64,000 nucleotides of DNA. Source: Lichtheimia corymbifera B2541 (Eukaryota > Mucoromycota > Mucoromycetes > Mucorales > Lichtheimiaceae). Position numbers and translations under genes: made by a program. The stretch lies in assembly GCA_000697475.1 (NCBI GenBank), contig JNEU01000826.1:248001-312000 (forward strand), in the 5' to 3' direction. Below are positions 11,198 through 28,709 of this stretch, in pieces. Under the pieces are notes generated by a model. It searched no databases. It worked only from the letters and a program-made list of their open reading frames with translations, and had not been told where the DNA came from. Numbering within the stretch: position 1 is the stretch's first letter; each line of letters opens with the position of its first letter.

Positions 11198-13515
11198 TTA
11201 TTTATTATCTAGCTTAGTGACCCAACGTTCTGGGATATGGGGGAAATCATCATGTCTTCGTTTGCTCATAATATCAATGGGCGGTAGGGTAAATGGGATG
11301 CGGGTTTTATCTTTTTGATCATTGTTGTCTTCTCCCCGGGTATTGTGCAAGTCGTCGGACAGCAGTGGCATAGTGGATGGTAATTGTGGTTCACCAATTT
11401 CATAGCGATAGTTGAGTACAATATGTCGTATTTCGTATGGGGTCAAAAGGTCAAATTGGCGCACGGTATCTTGGAAAACTTGAAGTTCATGGAGCTGTGA
11501 AACGCATTGTAGAAATTGAAGGAGTTGAGTAATACGCCGAAAAAGAGAAGCCAGCTGGTGTGTTCGAGCCCATTCTTCCAGAGTAGAAACGTTCATGCGT
11601 ACTTGAATAGCCTTGGATCGACTTAGATGTTTCTTGTTGTTAATCATACGATCAAAGACTTCATTGACAATGTGATTGATGCAATGGGCAATGAGCTGGT
11701 GTTGGATGTCAGAATGGATGCGATATGATGTCAAAGTATCAAGGAGGGATGTGATGGATGTGATGATTGTACTTGGTGGTGTGATACTGCTACTCCTTCG
11801 TCGAAAGCTCATTCGTCGTTGCCAACTGCGATCATCAACATATTCCACAGGCTCCAATCCACAAGCTTCTTCATAATCCAACATAGTAGACTCGATTGTC
11901 TTATCCAATAAACGCTCGCAATAAGATCGTAAATGATTGTCGAATATATCAGTGACAAGTGCTTGGATATGTTGTTGTTCCTCCCATGTGCTGACTGCAA
12001 GCTTGGTATCTCGTCTCAAGTACACGAGCAATTGGTAAAGGTTGGACATCCAAAAAGCAAGTGAATGGAGATTACGGGTATTGGCCTACGAGATAATAAT
12101 GAGCTAAGGGATCCCTTTCAATAGCATATACACACATACCTTGGCTACCTTGCCAAAACGAGTAATTGCGGATTGTAGGAATTGTTGGGTAAGCTCTTTC
12201 ATGGCATGATTGTGTGAGAAACGGCAACAAAGATATACAACGTTGGAAGGTATCCAGAGATCCTCGTGTGATTGTAATGGGAGTTTGATGTCTGAAACGA
12301 TGGTATCAATGATATGTGCCGTATCATCCTCGCAAAAGACAAACATTTGATCAGGTCGGCATTTGTCCCAATCGAATCGATACGACGACTGAAGAGTGCT
12401 TTCCCATGCATCGATATCATCCACTTTTGGTATTGCAATATGTCCATCACTACCGTCATCATCATCATCAGCATCGTTGTTGTAGCTGTACATGTCTGCG
12501 TTGTAATATGATATCTTTTGTTGATCCTTGATGTTTGCTGGTTCAGTTTGCCGTCGCTGTGGTTGTCTAGGTCGTTTGGTATGTGCATGACGACGAGGTA
12601 AAAGTAGTGCCATTTCCGCGTTTGCAAGTTGATATATAGAATAACCAGCCAGGGAACGTATTGAGAATGAAGCTCCTCTTTCAAGTAAAAAGTGAACCAT
12701 GTCTTGATTGTGTTGACGAGATGTGGCCCATAAAAGTGCAGTCCATCCTTCTACATATTGAGATATTTTTAGTTACCCGTTTAGTAGTGGAAAGTGATCA
12801 TGAATGACATACTCTTATCTTGTAGATCAATGCTTGCGCCCATGTCATCCAATAGGGCCCGTGCAATAGGGATTTGACCAAAGCATGCAGCATACATCAG
12901 ACAGGTCCAGCCATGCTCATTCAATGAATCATCGACTTGAATCGTACGTTCCTTGTTGATAATAGTATTGACAGTAGTAAGATCACCCTGGCATGCGGCA
13001 CGGACCAGGCGCTGCACAATCTTGCTTCCCCGCTTATTATTACAGCTGTCTGCATTTGAAAGTGGGTGCACGCTTAATTCATTAGACTGTTGCTGGCAAT
13101 GTTCTTCTTGTTCCACAGGCTTGGTTTTGATATATGTAGTTGTAGGTGAAACAGGCAACGAGAACGCTGATGACGACGACGATGACGATGACACTGCTGT
13201 GCTTGTGGACGACACCGATGGGAGCGATGCCACCGACCAACGTGATTCTCGTGGATTGACAGTTCTTTTTTGTGGAGGAGGTGTCTTTGGTTGTGGAACC
13301 GAGTATTGCTGCAACATTGTCGAGAACTCTTGGAAGCTATCTGCAATGCGATTGTTGAGATCGGTGCGATTGGTCAAGGACAAGGATAAAGGTCTCTGTC
13401 TGCTTGAAGGAGGCTGTAACGAGTACCGTCGTCGTTGTTGCAAGTCATATGAATAGCGTGGGGGTAGAGTAGATGAGCATTTGTTGATGAATAAGGTATG
13501 ATGATGAGTATCCAT
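11198..13515 (-). CDS. ankyrin-repeat and DIL (dilute) domain protein
   Basis: Three exons (12813-13515, 12140-12750, 11198-12085), 733 aa, phases verified. The N-terminal 150 residues are low-complexity and serine-rich. Ankyrin repeats follow: LVRAACQGDLTTVNTII, then HGWTCLMYAACFGQ, and across the intron KGWTALLWATSRQHNQDM. The C-terminal half is a DIL domain, the globular cargo-binding fold of type V myosin tails: FWMSNLYQLLVYLRRD, then SLFRRITQLLQFLQCV and LTPYEIRHIVLNYRYE. Fungi have stand-alone proteins with this ankyrin-DIL layout and no motor domain; their role is poorly defined, with links to trafficking or polarity inferred from the DIL fold only. Start chosen at 13515 (MDTHHHT); the in-frame sequence upstream encodes a proline run from a CT-rich leader and is probably untranslated. 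Confidence 0.85.
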
Positions 13516-18493
<4,978 letters not shown>

Positions 18494-19674
18494 AGCAAAA
18501 CAACGACCACCCCATTTAGAAACTCTTAATGATAAACCATTTGTATAGAGGCAATTGGAGGTTTCCTTACCCCCATCCAAACCCCCCCTCCCTTTTGTTC
18601 TATAGGGAAGAATAAAACATAGTAGTGTAGAATCAAATTCTTGTTTTTATTGACACTGGGTGAGATAAGGGTAGCCACTGATGATGGTATAATTGATGCT
18701 GAATGCTATGTTAAGGTTAATCACCTCCTGTGTAATGATTTTTCCTTATCATAATAGTCGCGTGCAACCCATACGTCGATACCCGTGCGTTGGGTCCTTT
18801 ATCCACCACCCCTAATATTCATGCGACAAATATACCACGACTTGGGCAAGGAACGGCAAAAAATGGGAGGGAGGTGGGAGGCGACCTACTCACCCTATTC
18901 ATCACCAGAGATTCCGCCGCATGCTTACCTAAAAGCCATCGTGAAGATAAGGAGAACACTATCGCTGCTCTTGCATAAAACCATAGAGTACGAATGTCAA
19001 CGTGTAACGTCACATGATGCTGATCCCACAATACGGTTATACCGATATATGTATGGGTGTTTTCAAAGATGGTGACATCAATGACGTCTGCTACCTTTTT
19101 TTATCATTCAGGGGTAAATAGCAGCAGGAGAGGTGGAAAAAAAAACATGATAAGCGGGTAAAAGCGCGCATATCGGCGATCACCATGTCCCTTATTCCGC
19201 GCGCCCTGACAATTGAATGAATCAGCAGATGTTGTATGGTGCATATCTCGACAGGAGAAGTGGACGATCTGGACACGGCCATTTTAGGTGTCTGGTGATC
19301 GTCATTTCGAAGAAGATTTAATATTATGCATGTGAGCTGAAGTATAAAGAAGAGAGAGAGAGCATGTATGTATAGTATGATGGTATCACAAGTACACGCA
19401 TCGTTTGCATGACAGTTTATTTGTGTAATGATATTGTCTCTATCAGAAATCGGAAGCATTGCCGATTATGGGTGTGTAATGGGCCTGTTGTTATTCTGAG
19501 ATGCTCCTCGTGCTGTATTCAAAAAAGTGGCATTTATGTCATGTTGCAGTGAAAAGGAGTATGTGTCAGGGATACAAGGATCCTTGCCTTTTATGTCATC
19601 CACGAATTGATACAAGACTCGTTTGAACTCGTTACACTCCATAAACAATCTTTTCCTTCCATTCTCCTACAAAT
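18494..19674. other. intergenic region between SERCA and the coiled-coil gene
   Basis: About 1.2 kb with a SERCA 3' end (AATAAA near 18612) and short AT-rich stretches. No coding sequence or RNA gene is recognised on either strand. Confidence 0.5.
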
Positions 19675-20507
19675 ATGCATAGCCGTGTTCAGGATGAAGC
19701 ATACGAGAAAAGAATCGCAGCCATTCAAAGTAATATTACCAAGCTGCAATCCAGACTGGTAAATGAGCATTGCATTGGAATGTCAAGCCCTCCCTCCCTC
19801 TCTCTCTCTCTCTGACACAGATATAAACGCGTAGAAAGAAGCCGAGTCCAAGTCAAAGACAACTGTAAGTGTTAAGCCCCTAACATCCATGTTCATTGTG
19901 CTCATCATTTCATTATCTAGAATCCAGATACACAGTAATGTCTTAATGCTATGTCATATGAACACGACAACTAATCTCACGCCGACCACCTACACGCACA
20001 CAACGTTACAGGTCTTTAATGCGTCAATTGAATGCCGAATATCAGCAATTGCGACAGGCACGTCTTGATCGGAAGGGTGAATACAAGAACCAGCATGATC
20101 GATTATCAGCTATTCGCAAAGAACGACAAAAAGACATTCAGACACGTCAACAAGAATTCGAAAAAGAAATGATGCAAAAGGAGGAGGCCAAACAAAAAAA
20201 GCAGCATGATAATGACCTCATTGCATGTGATACGTTGGAGAGATTGTTACAGCAAATACTTGATCAGCAAGAGCAAGACGTGGAAGAATTGGGCATCGAT
20301 GACAATCCAGCTCAGGAACGCATTCAACTCGTCAACTCACCCATTGAGCAAGAGGAAGATGATGGCGTTGATACTTCAGTGTTGATGATTCCGCTTGGTA
20401 TTATGGAGCTATTTTGGGAGATCCATGTCCAGGTGCCTGTACGCTTTACAGAGATTGAACCAACATTGAATAGAATTCGAGAGCGTCGAGCTGAACTATC
20501 GAGATAA
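19675..20507 (+). CDS. small coiled-coil protein with micro-exons, possibly Bfr1-like
   Basis: Four exons: 19675-19758, a 30-nt exon 19835-19864, a 14-nt exon 19921-19934, and 20012-20507; all phases close to give 207 aa. The protein is highly charged and helical: KRIAAIQSNITKLQSRL, then LKEAESKSKTT, then RQLNAEYQQLRQARLDRKGE and long Gln/Lys/Glu-rich heptads, ending RIRERRAELSR. The segment EEAKQKKQHDNDLIACDTLE resembles the C-terminal coiled coil of Bfr1-type nuclear-segregation/mRNP proteins, but the protein is under half their length. I therefore treat the family call as a suggestion. A CT microsatellite sits in the first intron. The model rests on phase consistency of the two micro-exons, which gene finders would easily miss. 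Confidence 0.7.
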
Positions 20508-20679
20508 ACCCATATTGTGTATTCCCATAACATACCTATCACTCACATTTAATCGTATGTCCTCCTCCCTCCTTCATCGTCATCTTTTCCCCTCTCTCTC
20601 TCTCTATCTTACTCTCTGATTTGAATTTTCATTATTGTTCTCCTCAACTTTAAATCTTTCTTTATTCACTCCCTTTTGT

Positions 20680-20835
20680 AGTAGTCATCATCAATATATA
20701 CCACAATTCTATTTCGCCTTATTGAAGTTGTATCGAGCGCGTGCATTAGAGGCTTATAAAGAAAAAATCGTTCATGTTAATCATGAGTTGCCGCATATAG
20801 TATTGGATCGAGATCGATTCTACCAGGGATTATAA
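20680..20835 (+). other. orphan coding-like stretch (possible terminal exon)
   Basis: An open frame ending at a TAA at 20835 reads QFYFALLKLYRARALEAYKE and continues HVNHELPHIVLDRDRFYQGL. The composition is strongly protein-like, but there is no in-frame ATG; upstream is a CT-rich tract with only poor splice donors. It could be the last exon of a small gene whose first exon I cannot identify, or an alternative 3' exon of the preceding coiled-coil gene. I do not recognise the family. Confidence 0.3.
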
Positions 20836-20911
20836 GCACTCTCAGGGTTCGATGATGTAAGAGAATAAGGGGGGCATTTGAAGCTAAAGTTTCGCCATAA
20901 ATCATTTTTTT

Positions 20912-22752
20912 TTATTTGCAGCTATTACATTCATTACAACACTTTTTGGGCTCTTCACCCTTTTTACGTCTAATGTTTTTACCATGGTTAGGTGTCCACG
21001 GGCCCAAACTCTCATTGGCGTAGAAATCCATCGGATACACTTCTTGCCAGTTGACCTTGCCCAGTGCTATAGATGCTTCGTAGGGTGTAAGTAACGGCTT
21101 GGGAAAGGCATAACCCCAATCTGTTGACAAACGAGGACATGCAATTTGAATCCAACTATCAGGGAGAAGAAAGGATATTGAGTAACAAGGAGGATAAAAC
21201 GCATCATCATCATGCACATGTGCACGGGGATAATAATGACTTACGCATCCACATCCTCAAATTGGGCAAGTTTCCCGGGAAAGATTTCGGATAGCAACAC
21301 TGTGATGCACTCTTTGCCAGCTGCACGGATACTGTTCTCCAGGTACTGCATAATTTCAGGCTTTCCTTGACGACCAAGAGTACCCAGGATTAAACCATAC
21401 TTTTTCGCCTGACCACCCATTTTGACAGCATGTTTACGCAATGATTGCATTTCTTCATGATCATATCGCTCTCGAGTAATGCGCTTGTCATATGGATTAT
21501 ATCTATCTCAATCAAATCAATAAAAACAATTGGCGCCTGATGAGAAAACTAACTTACTGGAAAGCAGGCACTTGAGGATTATGAACCATGATGGATTCGA
21601 GATGGAAGCGACCATCGCCCAAATAGCTATCGCAAGGGGAGGTTAATATAGACATCATTGAAACACGTTCCTTTTTGTACATACATGATGGCATCCGCTT
21701 CTCCAAGTTTTGGTGCTGTGCATCCTAGTACTTCACCCGGAGATAGTGGCTTGATCTGGGGTATAGTGACAGTATAATCTTCTTGTAATGTTTCTCTCAC
21801 AGCCTATAATAACACTTAGAACATCCTCTCCCCTTTTGATGTTGTATACCGAATACACACATACCTGGATAGATGCTACAAATTGAATAGTGCCGACAAG
21901 GACCAGCCTCTTTCCAGCTTCAAAGTTCTTCTTGATGGTGTCCACAAAGTGTTGCGTATCGATACCAATATCCACAAATACATATAGCGTGTTGATGGGC
22001 GTCACATCCACAGGTACTAAATTGATGCAATGTCCATTACCATCATTATTCATACTATCAAGATGGCCTCCCACTTACCTAAACAGCTGTGACCATAATG
22101 GAGTAGGAAATCACATCCGAGAGCCCGCGCAGTGTAATCATCGATACAGCAGGCACCATATGTCACATCACCCATGATAAGCGTTTCAACCTGGCAAAAC
22201 CTATATTGTGATATGTAAATAAACGTTGCCATGTAAATGAGTATAATCCTTACACTTCGAGAAGATCTGAGATCAAGCATGCAAACATAAGCAAGCCTTC
22301 TGGCATTTGGATGGCCACTACAACACGATGTTAGATAGTCCTATGGTTTGGGTTGATCATACGTTTACCTTTCTTTGCTTGTGCTTTTCTTATCCGCCAC
22401 ACCGACTTGTGTATTTCAAAGTTGTAATTGGATGGAAGCTAAGCAGTAAGGTAAGTATCAACTTTGGGGTGTCTCCTCTTTCTTCGTCAGCTTACTTGCT
22501 CGATCGCCTTGTTCAGCAATGGATCGTTCAGAATCTCGTCAGGCACTTGATTAGCGAGTCGACCAGCACGAGGACGCCGTGTTTCTATCATACTCATGTA
22601 AGCGCCATGTCACTTTGATCGACCGATCAGATCCACTTACTTGCGAAACCAACAGCACCGTCTTCAATGGCAGCAGCGTCGTCATTAGTCTCAGTGGCAG
22701 TTTTTCGAGCACGACCAACGAATCGCTTTCGAGTTTTGGGTTGTTCTTCCAT
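20912..22752 (-). CDS. DPH1: diphthamide biosynthesis protein 1 (3-amino-3-carboxypropyl transferase subunit)
   Basis: Ten exons, 432 aa; every junction was checked for phase (exon starts at 22752, 22584, 22438, 22317, 22200, 22016, 21803, 21626, 21502, 21155). Dph1 and Dph2 form the iron-sulfur radical-SAM enzyme that starts diphthamide formation on elongation factor 2. Family blocks are plain: [68 protein letters not shown], and [20 protein letters not shown]. The cysteines of GACC, LGCTAP and ACPR match the cluster ligand positions of the family. The tail ends in a cysteine/lysine-rich stretch ([11 protein letters not shown]), a natural variation. The gene is divergent from the branching enzyme, with a 315-bp shared promoter region. 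Confidence 0.95.
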
Positions 22753-23067
22753 AGTTCAAGCCACCACTTTAACAAAGAGGTAAAAAAGGGAGTAAAGGTG
22801 AGACAAAGATATGCAGCTGTCGGTGGGTGATTGTGTGTGGGTGTGGGTGGTGTGTCGGGGTGGCTATGCTGCTGGTTTCTTATCCAAGGAGCAGATCTCT
22901 CACTCTGATTGTTATCAACAGTACTCGCACACACACACACGGGCCAACGGGATCACTTTTTGGTGCATCTTTCCCATTCTTTTCCACTTTCGGAACATGG
23001 AGCTACACGTCTTGCTTTATATTTTGTTGGGTTCCCCAAATCCCATTTGCTTGCTCTTCTTTCAACC

Positions 23068-25715
23068 ATGATCACTACTGAGGGCACTTTTCAACGTCAA
23101 GTCGAACCTGGTCGTGTATTGACTATGCCTACCGATGGCACTGGCTTGGTAGTTCTGGATCCTTGGCTCGAGCCTTTCAAAGATGCTTTACGTACAAGGT
23201 AACTATTGCCATCCATATACATACACAGTGCTATAGAATATTCAACTCAATGATAGATATGCTCATTTCCAATGGTTCAAATCAAAAATGGATGAACAAG
23301 GTGGATTTGACAAGTTTACCCAAGGACACAAGTATTTCGGCTTTCAAACTGCTTCGGATGGAACCATTACCTATCGTGAATGGGCACCTAATGCTGAAAC
23401 TGCAAGTCTTGTTGGCGACTTTAGTAAGTAAATGGATGGGTGAATGGGCGAACCAGCATGGCATTTTTGCTAATCATGTGTATGTGTGTATGTGTGACAA
23501 AAGATAGCTGGGATGTTGATGCCAACCCTATGACAAGAATCAAGGATAATGTGTTTGAAGTGGTAGTCAAGCCAACTGCTACAGGGAAACCTGCTATTCC
23601 ACACAATAGTAAAGTCAAGGTGAGTAAATTGTTGGGGGATGGGGGGCGGAAAGGGGATTGTTGGGATGAGACTGAAATGTATCGAATAGATTACAATGAC
23701 CGTGCGTGGCACAGGCGAACGCATTTATCGACTACCTGCATGGATACGGCGGGGGACACAAGATCTTAGTGTGAGCCCAACATACGACGCTATATTCTGG
23801 AATCCAGAGCACCCTTACACTTTTAAACATCCACGCCCAAAACGTCCCTCCACCTTGCGTGTCTACGAAGCTCATGGTAAACCAAACTACAATCATCATT
23901 CTTTCTTGAAAACAATGATCATAACCAGTGCTTTAATATAGTGGGTATTTCATCCAACGAGCCAAGGATAGCCACTTACAAGGAATTCGCTCAAAATGTC
24001 ATTCCACGCATTGCTTATCTCGGCTACAATGCGATTCAATTGATGGCTGTCATGGAGCACGCTTATTATGCTTCCTTTGGATACCAAGTCACCTCGTTCT
24101 TTGCGCCATCCTCACGTTACGGCACTCCAGAAGATCTTAAGGAGCTGGTAGACACTGCGCATAGTTATGGCCTTACTGTGCTTTTGGATGTTGTTCATTC
24201 GCATGCCAGCAGCAATGTCCTTGATGGGCTTAACATGTTTGATGGGTCACAGGAATGCTATTTCCATGGTGACGGACGTGGACGACATGAATTGTGGGAT
24301 TCACGGCTTTTTAATTACGGCTATCTTCCAGTGATGCGGTTTTTGCTTTCCAACTTGAGATATTGGATGGACGAGTATCAGTTTGACGGCTTTCGATTTG
24401 ACGGCGTTACAAGCATGTTGTACAAGCATCATGGCATTGGTTATGGCTTTTCGGGCAACTACCACGAGTATTTTGGTGACCTGGTGGACGAGGATGGTGT
24501 CATGTATTTACAAATGGCCAACGCTTTCTTGCATGATTTGTATCCACAAGTTATCACCGTTGCAGAAGGTAAACATACTTGACATTATTGTATTACACAT
24601 GACTCTCACACACACATCTTTAATAGACGTATCGGGTATGCCAGGCACATGTCGACCTGTGGATGAAGGCGGTGTTGGCTTTGACTACCGATTGGCTATG
24701 GCTATTCCTGACATGTGGATCAAGCTTCTCAAGGAAAAAAAGGATGATGATTGGAACATGGGCAAGATCGTGCATACACTCACCAACAGACGTCATCTCG
24801 AGAAGGCGATTACATATTGTGAATCCCATGATCAGGCGTTGGTGGGCGACAAGACACTTGCTTTCTGGTTGATGGATAAGGAAATGTATACGCACATGAG
24901 TGATTTGACCGAGCGCACACCGATCATTGATCGTGGTATGGCTCTTCATAAGCTCATCAGGTACATAGAAACGGCTTATGATTCACGCAAAGTGGACTAA
25001 TCAGCAAGTTTAGATTACTCACTTATGGATTGGGTGGCGAAGGCTATTTGAATTTCGAGGGCAACGAATTTGGTCATCCGGAATGGCTCGATTTTCCTCG
25101 ACAGGGCAATGGCTCTAGCTTCCATTATGCACGACGACAATGGCATGTGCTTGATGATCCATTGCTGCGGTACAAGTACTTGAATGAATGGGATAAGGCC
25201 ATGCAACATTTAGAGCAAAAATACGAGTGGTTGAATGCACCGCAGGTACGACGTGAGAAGAGACATAATTATGCATATGGATATGCTGACGGGTTATTTG
25301 TTGGGGGTTTTACCATGATAGGCTTATGTGTCACGCAAACATGAAGGAGACAAAGTGATAGTCTTTGAAAGAGCCAACCTGTTATTCATTTTCAACTTGC
25401 ATCCCACGCAGTCGTTTGCCGACTATCGCATTGGCAGTAATATCTCTGGGAAACTCAAAGTGGTGTTAAGCTCGGATGAATCCCGCTTCTTTGGACATGA
25501 ACGCATTGACCTGAACGGCGAATATTTTACCACAGCCGGTGATTGGGATGGCAGAGCTAACTGGTTACAGGTAACACATTCTTATGCACCCTTTTCCCGC
25601 ATTATTCAATTAACTCATATTCTTTTGTGTATGTGTGTGTGTTTATGATTAGGTGTATATTCCCAGTCGCACTGCCTTGGTGTTGGGCAAATCAGATGAT
25701 GTTTCCCACACTTAA
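23068..25715 (+). CDS. GLC3: 1,4-alpha-glucan (glycogen) branching enzyme
   Basis: Nine exons, 701 aa, the normal length for eukaryotic branching enzymes (exon starts 23068, 23257, 23504, 23690, 23942, 24627, 25014, 25322, 25653). It cuts alpha-1,4 chains and re-joins them as alpha-1,6 branches in cytosolic glycogen. The N-terminal CBM48-like part has [21 protein letters not shown]. The GH13 barrel carries DVVHSHAS (from D283), GFRFDGV with nucleophile D354, acid/base E409 in VAEDVSG, and [32 protein letters not shown] is the family's late signature. The stop is followed within about 30 bp by AATAAA, and the Lon start is only 83 bp downstream. Confidence 0.96.
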
Positions 25716-25798
25716 AAAAAGCTGCATGGAATCTTCACGCAATAAAGCCCATTCTCCTTTTTTTTCCTTGCTCTTTTATTCAACCTTTTCCTTACAAG

Positions 25799-27985
25799 AT
25801 GGCGTCGTCAATGATTGTAGTCCCCCTTTACAAGAAAGTATTGCTACCAGGCGTGGTAATCAAACTCATATTGCGTGGAAAGGAAGCAACACAGCTCGTT
25901 CGACGGCACTTTAGGACACAAAGCCATGACCGTAACAAGGTGCTACATATAGCATGTATCCCATCATCAAAGGCACCAGCAGCCGATGAAGCCAACAATG
26001 GTATTCTTGTTCCAAAGTCAATACGTGATCACTTGTATCAACATGGCTGTTCTGGACGTATCCTGCGTGTGCAACGATTGGCGAATGAAACGTATGGCGT
26101 GTTTGTGGAAGGTGTATCCCGGTTTAGAGTCAAGTTGTACCACCATGACGCGAAGGAGCTGGATGTGGATATGTTTACATGCAATGTAGTGCATTATGAT
26201 GATGAACAGCAACAAAAAGGCAGCAACAAAGGAGATAATGAGTTTCGAAAGCTCATGTGTGCGTTTGTGGACAAGATGCGAGCATTGGATATCCCGGGTG
26301 ATCTCTTACAGCAAATGATGGGGTGGATGGACAACAAGTCAGAAGCGGTGATAGCCGATATGCTGGTGTGCATGATTGATACATCCTTTGAAGAAAAGCT
26401 TCAAATGCTGGCCACAGAATCTATCCCAGAGCGCATGCAACTAGCACACACATGGATGACACGCCAATTACATATACTGCAGATTTCAGAGCAAATACAT
26501 TCCACGGTGGAGGCGAAGATGAGTCGGCAGCAGCGTGAATTTTATTTGCGGCAACAGCTTGAAGCGATCCAAAGGGAGTTGAAGCCAAAGAGGAATATAC
26601 CAACCCATCAAGGGGATGAGGATGAGGATGATGAAGAAGATATGGCACAGTTACGACGTCGTCTTGTGGAAGCACAGTTGCCCACAGAAGCCTTGCAAGT
26701 AGCACAGCGTGAACTTATTCGCCTACAACGACTACAACCTGCATCAGCTGAATGGGCAGTGTCTCGAAATTATCTCGAGCTGATGGCGGATTTACCGTGG
26801 TGTAAAAAGACAAGCGAGGTGTTGGATATTGCAAGTGCACGAAAACAGCTGGATGGTGACCATTTTGGGTAAGGTTTGATTTCATGCAGGATATATATCG
26901 TATGCTTATTTTGTGCGGGGAACAAGGCTTGATCAGGTCAAAAGGCGCATTATTGAATATCTATCAGTGGCCAAGGTCAAAGGAAATCTCAAATCACCTA
27001 TACTTTGTTTTGTGGGACCCGTAAGTAGTGGTGCTAGATAAGTGTGTGTGTGTACGCGTGTTTTTCTCACACACGTTTTGTGTATGTAAAAAGCCAGGTG
27101 TGGGGAAGACATCTCTCGGTCGATCCATTGCCGCCGCCCTGAACCGAAAGTTTTACCGAGCATCACTAGGTGGTGTGAGAGATGAAGCTGATATGCGGTG
27201 AGTCATTAGCTATTATCACACACGCACCTTATTAATAGTGGTAGTTTCCTTTGATCAAGAGGACATCGCAGGACATATGTAGCTGCCATGCCTGGGTTAA
27301 TCATTCAAGGCCTTCGACGATGTGGCGTCAACAATCCTGTTTACTTGTTAGGTGAGTGTGCGAAAATAGACCATGTGTAAGGATTGATTCCCATTCTCAA
27401 CTATGTTCAAAGATGAAATTGACAAGCTTGTACACTCGAAAATCCATGGTGACCCAGGTATGGAGATGAGGCAGTGTCGATCGGTTGTACTACAACAGGT
27501 TTTATTCATGCAGCTTTTCTCTTTTAGCCGGCGCACTTTTGGAAATCCTTGACCCTGAGCAAAACCACAGCTTTAACGATCATTATCTCAACGTTCCATT
27601 TGATCTATCAACCGTACTTTTCATTGCCACAGCCAACAGCCTTGATACGATTCCTGAAGCACTCCTTGATCGCATGGAAGTCATCCGCTTACATGGCTAC
27701 TCCTTTGATGAAAAGCTACATATTGCAAAATCGCACTTGTTACCCAAGCAAATCAAAAGTCATGGTTTACTCAGCACGCAAATCCAGATTTCAGACAAGC
27801 TATTAATGTGGATCGCCGAGCATTATACGCGAGAAAGTGGTGTACGATCATTAGAGCGTGCAGTGGCTGGTGTTATCCGCGGCAAGTGTGTGGAGCTAGC
27901 TGATCTTCGTGACAGTGATATGGAATGTGCGTACGACCCATATATCACAAAAGCTAATATTGAACGGGCGCTTGGTGTAAGTGGG

Positions 27986-28031
<46 letters not shown>

Positions 28032-28677
28032 CCAAAGAAACCATCGCTTATTTATTCGCATGTAGCTGCCTTTGTATGATACCTCCAGTGAATCAAAGCG
28101 TGACATGATCCCTGGTGTCGTTACTGGAATCAGTGCCGACGGTCCCATTGTTGTGGAAGCGATTCTAATGCCTGGAAAAGGAAGGTTGTGCTTGACAGGG
28201 TCACTTGGCTCTATCATTAAAGAATCGGCACATCTCGCATTGACCTGGATACGGTCCAATTCAGATATTCTCAAGATAAAGCAGTTACAACATCGTCTCG
28301 ATCATGATATCCACATTCATGTGCCACAAGGTGCAGTGCCCAAGGATGGTCCTAGTGCAGGCTTGGCTATCTTGTGCGCACTTGTCTCATTATATACCAA
28401 CTACAACATCCAACCGACCACGGCATTCATTGGAGAGATCTCATTACGTGGGCAAGTGCTACCAGTACGGCATACAAAGGACCGAATCTTAGCAGCACAC
28501 AGGGCTGGCTTACGCAAGATCATTCTTCCTTTTGCCAACCGAAAGAACGTTATGCACCAAGTACCTGAGAATATCAGAGACGACCTTGGATTGGTTTACG
28601 TCAAAACTGTATGGGATGCATTACATGCTGCTGTACCCAAGCAAGAATACCGACCCCCTTTGGAGAGCCATTTGTAG
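25799..28677 (+). CDS. LONP2: peroxisomal Lon protease homolog (Lon2 type)
   Basis: Seven exons (25799-26868, 26927-27020, 27094-27197, 27260-27351, 27413-27457, 27528-27976, 28066-28677), 821 aa. An ATP-dependent serine protease for matrix-protein quality control. N-terminal LAN domain: [17 protein letters not shown]; coiled region [18 protein letters not shown]; Walker A GPPGVGKTS across an intron; Walker B VYLLDEIDKL; protease domain with the catalytic serine in [10 protein letters not shown] and the lysine in [15 protein letters not shown]. There is no mitochondrial presequence. The C-terminus is SHL, a PTS1-like tripeptide, so peroxisomal import is the best inference. The VRHTK stretch replaces the common VGGIK without losing the lysine. 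Intron 6 contains a long GA microsatellite. Confidence 0.95.
27986..28028 (+). repeat. (GA)n microsatellite inside a Lon intron
   Basis: Roughly 40 bp of GA dinucleotide repeats within intron 27977-28065 of the Lon gene, between the GTAAGT donor and the acceptor at 28064-28065. Retention of the intron would stay open for a while (Glu-Arg repeats) and then run into a stop. Confidence 0.9.
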
Positions 28678-28709
28678 TAGTGGTAGTAATAATAAACACA
28701 AAAGCTTTA
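28678..28709. terminator. compact bidirectional 3' end between Lon and NDUFS4
   Basis: Only 32 bp separate the stop codons of the convergent genes. AATAAA on the plus strand (28691-28696) can serve Lon. On the minus strand an AATAAA overlaps the NDUFS4 stop codon (28706-28711), too close to its end to be its obvious signal, so NDUFS4 mRNA probably extends into the Lon 3' exon. Confidence 0.5.

Noticed and set aside
22050..22280. apparent frameshift in DPH1 at MLDLRSSRS
   Set aside because: That frame starts at an internal out-of-frame ATG. The true exon 22254-22317 reads [11 protein letters not shown] and joins FCQVETL through a GTAAGG donor, so the gene is intact.
27823..28044. minus-strand ORF rich in Ser-Leu repeats opposite Lon
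   Set aside because: It is the complement of the GA microsatellite in the Lon intron plus exon shadow.
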